A stretch of 9,073 nucleotides of DNA from Porticoccaceae bacterium (GTDB lineage Bacteria > Pseudomonadota > Gammaproteobacteria > Pseudomonadales > Porticoccaceae): the NCBI GenBank assembly GCA_023228865.1, contig JALOAH010000128.1, positions 1 through 9,073 of the forward strand, read 5' to 3'. This document shows positions 5,684-9,073 of the stretch, one piece after another. The notes under the pieces are model-generated. The model had not been told where the DNA came from, did no database searches, and worked only from the letters and a program-made list of their open reading frames with translations. How positions within the stretch are numbered: the stretch's first letter is position 1; each line of letters begins with the position of its first letter. The translations under genes and the position numbers were made by a program.

Positions 5684-6846
5684 CGCAATTTCCCCTCCAG
5701 TAGATTACACAGAGTATCAGACATTCCTGCGGTGCAGGAAGCCAGATAGGCCAGCAGTGCATTTTGATGATTGGTGCCGTCCCGCGCCGCCAGAATCGAC
5801 GAGGTATGGTTCATGGTGATCAGCTTGTAGCTGGTGAGCACACGGTACCAGTGCAGGGTATCGGCATTCACCGTTCGGCCACTGATCTGCTGGTAATGCT
5901 CCAACAGGTAGTCGGTGGTGAACATACTGCCCACCAGAAAAGTGCCATCCGTGTCCCGCGAACCAAACAGAGGGTCAAAGCTGTAGGCCAGATCTTCGTG
6001 AAAATCCCCCACGTGGGACAGTTCCCAATCCAGTATTGCAGTGATTTGCAGGCTGTCTTCATCAAAGAGGAAATTCCCCAAGCGGTGATCGCCATGGAGC
6101 AGCACCGGCTCTTCACAGACAGGCAAATGATCGTACAACCAGGTTTCCGCCAGGGTCAGCAGTGGCGAGCAATCGGTAGTATCAAGCTCGCGCACCTTCG
6201 TCCAGTAATTGACCTGCCAAAGTGCAGCGTCAGTGGTGCCGGGGCGAGGAATGGCATAATCATCCAATCCTGAATTGGCGAGATCCGTTTTGTGCACCTC
6301 GGCCATACAGCCGATAAACTGCGGCGTCAAAGCCCTGCCAATGCGATCGCCCAGATTAGCGCCGAGACCGGACGGACCGCCACTTCCCGATGAAGGTTTG
6401 GTAACACCGGGAACAAAACCGGTGATCATCAGTGGCTGCCCCATGGCCTCGCCATCGCCATCAACCCAAAGCATGGGCGGCACAGGCACGCGACCGGCCA
6501 CCGCGCGCAATATCTGCGCTTCGCGACGGCGGCAGGTTTCGATGATACCCTCGCGGGGATCCATGCGCAGTACGCCGCAGTAACCAGGCGGAAATTCAGC
6601 GCCAACCAGCTCGAAAACAAACTGCTCTTTGGATGCGCCACCGCCCATGCGGCGAACGTTGACGGCACGCGCCTCGACGCCACGCAAATGGAACAAGCGC
6701 TCAAGGCCTGTGGCAATTTCTGCCGCGGTTTTCGGTCGGTATGGGCCAAGCTTTCGCCGCTGCTGTTTTTGCAGCAACAGCTCCAGCAACCGCGGCTCGA
6801 TCGCCTCGGGGTCAACAGTCGTGGCTGTGGCCTTTTTTGTTTGCAT
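5680..6846 (-). CDS. APH-fold phosphotransferase (aminoglycoside phosphotransferase / ACAD10-like kinase family)
   Basis: The protein has 388 aa. The start at ATG 6846 has AGGAG about 7 nt upstream. It shows the protein-kinase-like APH fold: glycine-rich MGGGASKEQFVFEL (about 67-80); VLRMDP at 92-97, where R94 takes the usual lysine place as in many of these kinases; E109 in REAQIL; PLMITGFVPG as hinge (138-147); the catalytic HGDHRLGN (251-258, D253 and N258); and DWELSHVGDFHEDLAY with the Mg-binding D273. The DWELSH-x-GD-x-x-EDLA form is that of the LvaA/ACAD10 type, which phosphorylates hydroxyacyl-CoA or similar hydroxyl groups rather than antibiotics. The N-terminal 40 residues are a charged helical extension. 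The gene overlaps the next small gene by 4 nt, suggesting a functional pair. Kinase family is firm; substrate is unknown. Confidence 0.9.
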   Translation of the reverse strand: MQTKKATATTVDPEAIEPRLLELLLQKQQRRKLGPYRPKTAAEIATGLERLFHLRGVEARAVNVRRMGGGASKEQFVFELVGAEFPPGYCGVLRMDPREGIIETCRRREAQILRAVAGRVPVPPMLWVDGDGEAMGQPLMITGFVPGVTKPSSGSGGPSGLGANLGDRIGRALTPQFIGCMAEVHKTDLANSGLDDYAIPRPGTTDAALWQVNYWTKVRELDTTDCSPLLTLAETWLYDHLPVCEEPVLLHGDHRLGNFLFDEDSLQITAILDWELSHVGDFHEDLAYSFDPLFGSRDTDGTFLVGSMFTTDYLLEHYQQISGRTVNADTLHWYRVLTSYKLITMNHTSSILAARDGTNHQNALLAYLASCTAGMSDTLCNLLEGKLR

Positions 6847-6918
6847 TGAGGACTCCTATCAATACCAGTATCTGGCATTTATTGTTTTTATTGATCGCTG
6901 ATTGACAGCGCCCGCAGG

Positions 6919-6957
6919 CAACGGCAGCGAGCACGAATAAAAAACTTGCTGCCGTTG
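6919..6957. repeat. 10-bp inverted repeat between the two kinase/partner modules
   Basis: CAACGGCAGC (6919-6928) and GCTGCCGTTG (6948-6957) are exact complements around a 19-nt loop. The minus-strand transcript would carry six U residues inside the loop rather than after the stem, so it is not a standard terminator for the minus genes. It occupies the 137-bp gap between the 181-aa protein gene and the second kinase gene. It may mark an RNA processing or attenuation site, or an old junction between the modules. Confidence 0.5.
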
Positions 6958-6983
6958 TTTGTAGCTGGTGAATAGGCTGACGA

Positions 6984-7529
6984 CTAGGCTTTGAAAAGAA
7001 TGGCCTCAATAGATGGCAAGCTATCGGGATCCGTATCAAAGCCGGTGTCTACCACCCAGGCGCGCTCGCGGATGGTCTGGCGTTCACTGTGTTCGAGAAC
7101 TGCGCGGATTATTTTCCGGCGGCGCTCCTGCTCATCTGAAGATTGCGGCTCTGCTGACAGGGAAGCATCCACAGTATCTTCCAGGACTTTTTTGAAACTT
7201 CTCAGAAAGTCCTCAGTTGCCTGACGATTGGGAATCTGAGTGGGAATGAACTCTGCCCCCTGCTGTTTTTGAGCCAAAAGGTTTGCCCGCATTGGTTCGT
7301 TCTCAGGCATGATGGCCGCCAATTCGTCGGCGAGGCGAAAGCAGTCGAGGGCATCCCTTATCATAAAACCGTATTCGTTTATGATCTGATCTTTCACCAG
7401 GGCGATGGATTTTTGAATTAATGCAAGCTGCTCTCTGGCAAACTTTTTATCTTCCGGAATCGCTGGAATAACGATGTCGTCAATGGTTTTGAGAACCGCT
7501 CCCAGACGCATTGTTGTGTTAGGCACCAT
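6984..7529 (-). CDS. Small helical protein, paralogue of the gene at 5171-5683
   Basis: This 181-aa soluble protein begins at ATG 7529, preceded by AGGAGG at an ideal 7 nt. Residues 1-24 (MVPNTTMRLGAVLKTI...IVIPAI) and the C-terminus (SERQTIRERAWVVDTGFD at 148-165, then LPSIEAIL) match the 170-aa protein downstream position for position in the key residues: P3, N4, R8-L9-G10, V12, RQT-x-RER-x-W, GFD, LP. The middle is helical and richer in Glu, Gln and Lys, with an EQERRRK run. The gene lies between the NmrA-like gene and the complete kinase gene. No enzyme motif is seen. A role as a partner of the kinase whose C-terminal part lies at the right edge is the simplest reading, but it is inferred only from the duplicated layout. 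Confidence 0.82.
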   Translation of the reverse strand: MVPNTTMRLGAVLKTIDDIVIPAIPEDKKFAREQLALIQKSIALVKDQIINEYGFMIRDALDCFRLADELAAIMPENEPMRANLLAQKQQGAEFIPTQIPNRQATEDFLRSFKKVLEDTVDASLSAEPQSSDEQERRRKIIRAVLEHSERQTIRERAWVVDTGFDTDPDSLPSIEAILFKA

Positions 7530-7586
7530 GAGACGCCTCCTGTAGAAATGGGTTTAAAAATAGCCAAAAACTGCTTTTTACGGTCA

Positions 7587-7608
7587 GGGTTGCACTCAGC
7601 TGCAACCC
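7587..7608 (-). terminator. Hairpin directly after the NmrA-like gene, possible weak terminator or attenuator
   Basis: GGGTTGCA (7587-7594) and TGCAACCC (7601-7608) form a perfect 8-bp stem with a 6-nt loop, immediately adjacent to the NmrA-like stop codon (7611-7609). In the minus direction the next bases are TGACCGTAAAAAG, so no T-tract follows at once. An outer AACTGC/GCAGTT pair (7612-7617 and 7569-7574) could enclose it and is followed by TTTTTGG. It may lower, rather than stop, read-through into the helical-protein gene. Confidence 0.45.
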
Positions 7609-8601
7609 TTAGGCAGTTATATTCTTTATAAAAAAGTCACGATTTTCGATTAGCCATTGCTTCAACGTTTTGGGTTGCCTTTGCAGTATGCGGCCGGCAA
7701 AATCGGTGCGGCGCCAGGCGTGCTCGTTGGCCTGCTCAAACCGCCAATAGGTGAGAAAATACTCAGCGGGATCCTGGCCACTGGCAAAGCCGCCGACGTT
7801 TGCCCAATAGGCACGAGCGGGTTCGCCTATCTCCCTCATAAAACCTTCTTCACTGCCGTCGTAAGCTATTTCGATGCCGAACACCTCTGTCATAAGGTTG
7901 GCGGCGTCTTCAAAAGTGAGTAAATCCTGACCATTGTCGCATTGATAGCTGCCACCAATGTGACGCGCATCATCGGAAAGAAGAATTCTCGCAGCAACTT
8001 CACCCAATTCACCTGGGTCAAAATAAAGCACCTGCCGGGGAGACGACATGGTGAGGGTTCTTTTCTTCAATATGGGCGGAGCAAGCCAGCTGAGATAATT
8101 ATCAAAATACCAGCCTGCAGAGTTAAGGAAAGTGACTGGCAATTCAGAGGCTTCAAGAAAATCTTTGGCAATCAGATTTTGAATGGCTGTGCCACCACCA
8201 AAGGCGTGCATTTCTTTGGGTACCCGCTTCAATGTGACGCCGGGGGGATCGGCAAGAATTCTCACCGCATGCACCAAGGCCTTGTTTTCTGTCACTGCCC
8301 TGCGAAAAACAGCCATGGCGATATGTTCGTCGAGAAAATCCGGCGAAACCAGAAAGATACCTTCCATTTCTTTGGTTGCCGCCCGCATCGAAGGGAGATC
8401 ATAATAATCCGCCACAACCACTTCGGCATGGGGGAATTCTTTCTTGAGGACAATGGCTTTTTCCGTTGAGGATGTCGCCAGCCGCAGCCTTATGCCTGGC
8501 GCGTTGTCAGTGACATAGCGCGCCAGAGGTTTACCAATGTGGGCGCTGGCGCCAAAAACAAGAATCGACTCAAGGTTTTTTTTCTTTGGATAATTAATCA
8601 T
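7609..8601 (-). CDS. NmrA-like atypical short-chain dehydrogenase (NAD(P)-binding)
   Basis: This 330-aa soluble protein has an N-terminal Rossmann fold. ILVFGASAHIGKPLARYV holds the dinucleotide loop G17-ASAHI-G23, in which the middle glycine of the usual G-x-x-G-x-x-G is alanine (A20). LRLATSS follows at the end of strand 2, then VVVADYYDLPSM and GIFLVSP, the typical NmrA/TMR order. FLNSAGWYFDNYL matches the substrate-side segment of the family (R-P-x-x-F-M-x-N type). The usual YxxxK catalytic pair of classical SDRs is not apparent, so it could be a reductase or a redox-sensing binder. The start ATG 8601 has only a weak GAGA upstream. It lies 33 bp after the right-edge kinase gene and is followed by a hairpin. 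Family is secure; the reaction is not. Confidence 0.85.
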   Translation of the reverse strand: MINYPKKKNLESILVFGASAHIGKPLARYVTDNAPGIRLRLATSSTEKAIVLKKEFPHAEVVVADYYDLPSMRAATKEMEGIFLVSPDFLDEHIAMAVFRRAVTENKALVHAVRILADPPGVTLKRVPKEMHAFGGGTAIQNLIAKDFLEASELPVTFLNSAGWYFDNYLSWLAPPILKKRTLTMSSPRQVLYFDPGELGEVAARILLSDDARHIGGSYQCDNGQDLLTFEDAANLMTEVFGIEIAYDGSEEGFMREIGEPARAYWANVGGFASGQDPAEYFLTYWRFEQANEHAWRRTDFAGRILQRQPKTLKQWLIENRDFFIKNITA

Positions 8602-8634
8602 CGCGTAAATCTCGTGGCTTCATTAATAGGCCTG

Positions 8635-9073
8635 TCAATTAAACAGGGCTTTTTTCAATAGCTGATTGAGTTCGTCAACACAGGTTGGCCCTATTCCTGT
8701 AATCCAGCTCAACAAAATATCCTGATGGGTTTTGGCACCAATGGTGCAGCGCACAGCGGTGCCGAGGACAATAATGGCCGCTTTCCAGGCATTCATAATA
8801 GAGTAATAGGCCAGCTTCTGGCGATCCACCTTGAAGCCAGTAAGAGACTCATAAAGATTGAGAAATTCGTTTTCCTCCATAAGCCCGCAGACATAAAAGC
8901 GACCGGCGTCATCGTAGTAGCCATAGCTTCTTTGCAATGTCCAGGCAAGGTCTTCATGGTAATCACCCAAATGAGCCAATTCCCAGTCCAGCACCGCGTT
9001 GATTTCATAGCTGCTTGGATCAAATAAGAAATTACTGGCGCGAAAATCGTGGTGGACAACCGTGACTCTATCA
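8635..9073 (-). CDS. APH-fold phosphotransferase, C-terminal part (runs off right edge)
   Basis: The frame is open from the right edge to TGA 8637-8635, giving the last 145 or so residues of a second kinase of the same family as the one at 5680-6846. The catalytic loop reads VVHHDFRASNFLFD: the H-x-D-x4-N pattern is intact, but the middle glycine of HGD is histidine. NAVLDWELAHLGDYHEDLAW then supplies the Mg-binding aspartate, in the same form as the other kinase (DWELSHVGDFHEDLAY). The helical C-terminal lobe follows. The start and ATP-binding lobe lie outside the window; an apparent start inside the catalytic region is not the real one. It is the first gene in view of the minus-strand cluster, just upstream of the NmrA-like gene. 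Confidence 0.88.
   Translation of the reverse strand, partial: DRVTVVHHDFRASNFLFDPSSYEINAVLDWELAHLGDYHEDLAWTLQRSYGYYDDAGRFYVCGLMEENEFLNLYESLTGFKVDRQKLAYYSIMNAWKAAIIVLGTAVRCTIGAKTHQDILLSWITGIGPTCVDELNQLLKKALFN

Noticed and set aside
5764..6273. Plus-strand 169-codon frame opposite the complete kinase gene
   Set aside because: It is the antisense shadow of the catalytic HGD/DWE region of the kinase.
5680..6846. Antibiotic resistance by aminoglycoside phosphorylation
   Set aside because: The DWELSHVGDFHEDLAY form, the Arg in VLR and the metabolic neighbours fit the LvaA/ACAD10-like branch, not resistance enzymes.
7942..8469. Plus-strand 175-codon frame opposite the NmrA-like gene
   Set aside because: It overlaps a clear Rossmann-fold gene and has no recognisable motif.

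Overview
The window reads as chromosomal DNA of a gammaproteobacterium, probably a marine or Pseudomonadales/Cellvibrionales-type heterotroph. The evidence is moderate GC, AGGAG-type ribosome binding sites, a Fur box, Pseudomonas-style REP palindromes and a mini-ykkC (guanidine-II) riboswitch. This placement is an inference from style and gene content; no rRNA or other marker gene is present.

Left part (1-2586). The first 406 codons of an IutA-like TonB-dependent ferric-siderophore receptor lie on the minus strand and run off the left edge. A near-consensus Fur operator lies 82 bp upstream of its start. Next comes a gene-free stretch of about 420 bp holding two oppositely oriented REP palindromes, a third short palindrome and a diverged direct repeat of about 45 bp. 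A plus-strand gene for a small, tail-less cation diffusion facilitator (CDF) transporter follows, then a decayed C-terminal fragment of an AraC-family regulator.

Middle part (2593-4030). A minus-strand six-helix membrane protein, possibly of the AveC spirocyclase-like family, stands alone. After about 280 bp without a gene comes a guanidine-II riboswitch (two ACGA-loop hairpins) directly upstream of a Gdx/SugE-type SMR guanidinium exporter. Sensor and exporter form a complete self-contained unit.

Right part (4143-9073). A minus-strand gene cluster is read from the right edge to a strong intrinsic terminator at 4143-4176. In transcription order it holds: the C-terminal part of an APH-fold phosphotransferase, an NmrA-like NAD(P)-binding protein, a 181-aa helical protein, a complete APH-fold phosphotransferase, a 170-aa helical protein that is a paralogue of the first, and a DUF7064/DUF7065-type (CrtC/AttH-like) protein. 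The two helical proteins share an N-terminal PN-x3-RLG-x-V block and a C-terminal RQT-x-RER-x-W...GFD...LP block. Each is encoded downstream of a kinase gene, so the cluster contains a duplicated kinase-plus-partner arrangement. A possible model is the LvaA/LvaB pair of levulinate catabolism, where an APH-like kinase needs a small partner to phosphorylate a hydroxyacyl-CoA. That functional link is an inference. The cluster most likely serves catabolism or modification of a hydrophobic or CoA-linked compound rather than antibiotic resistance.
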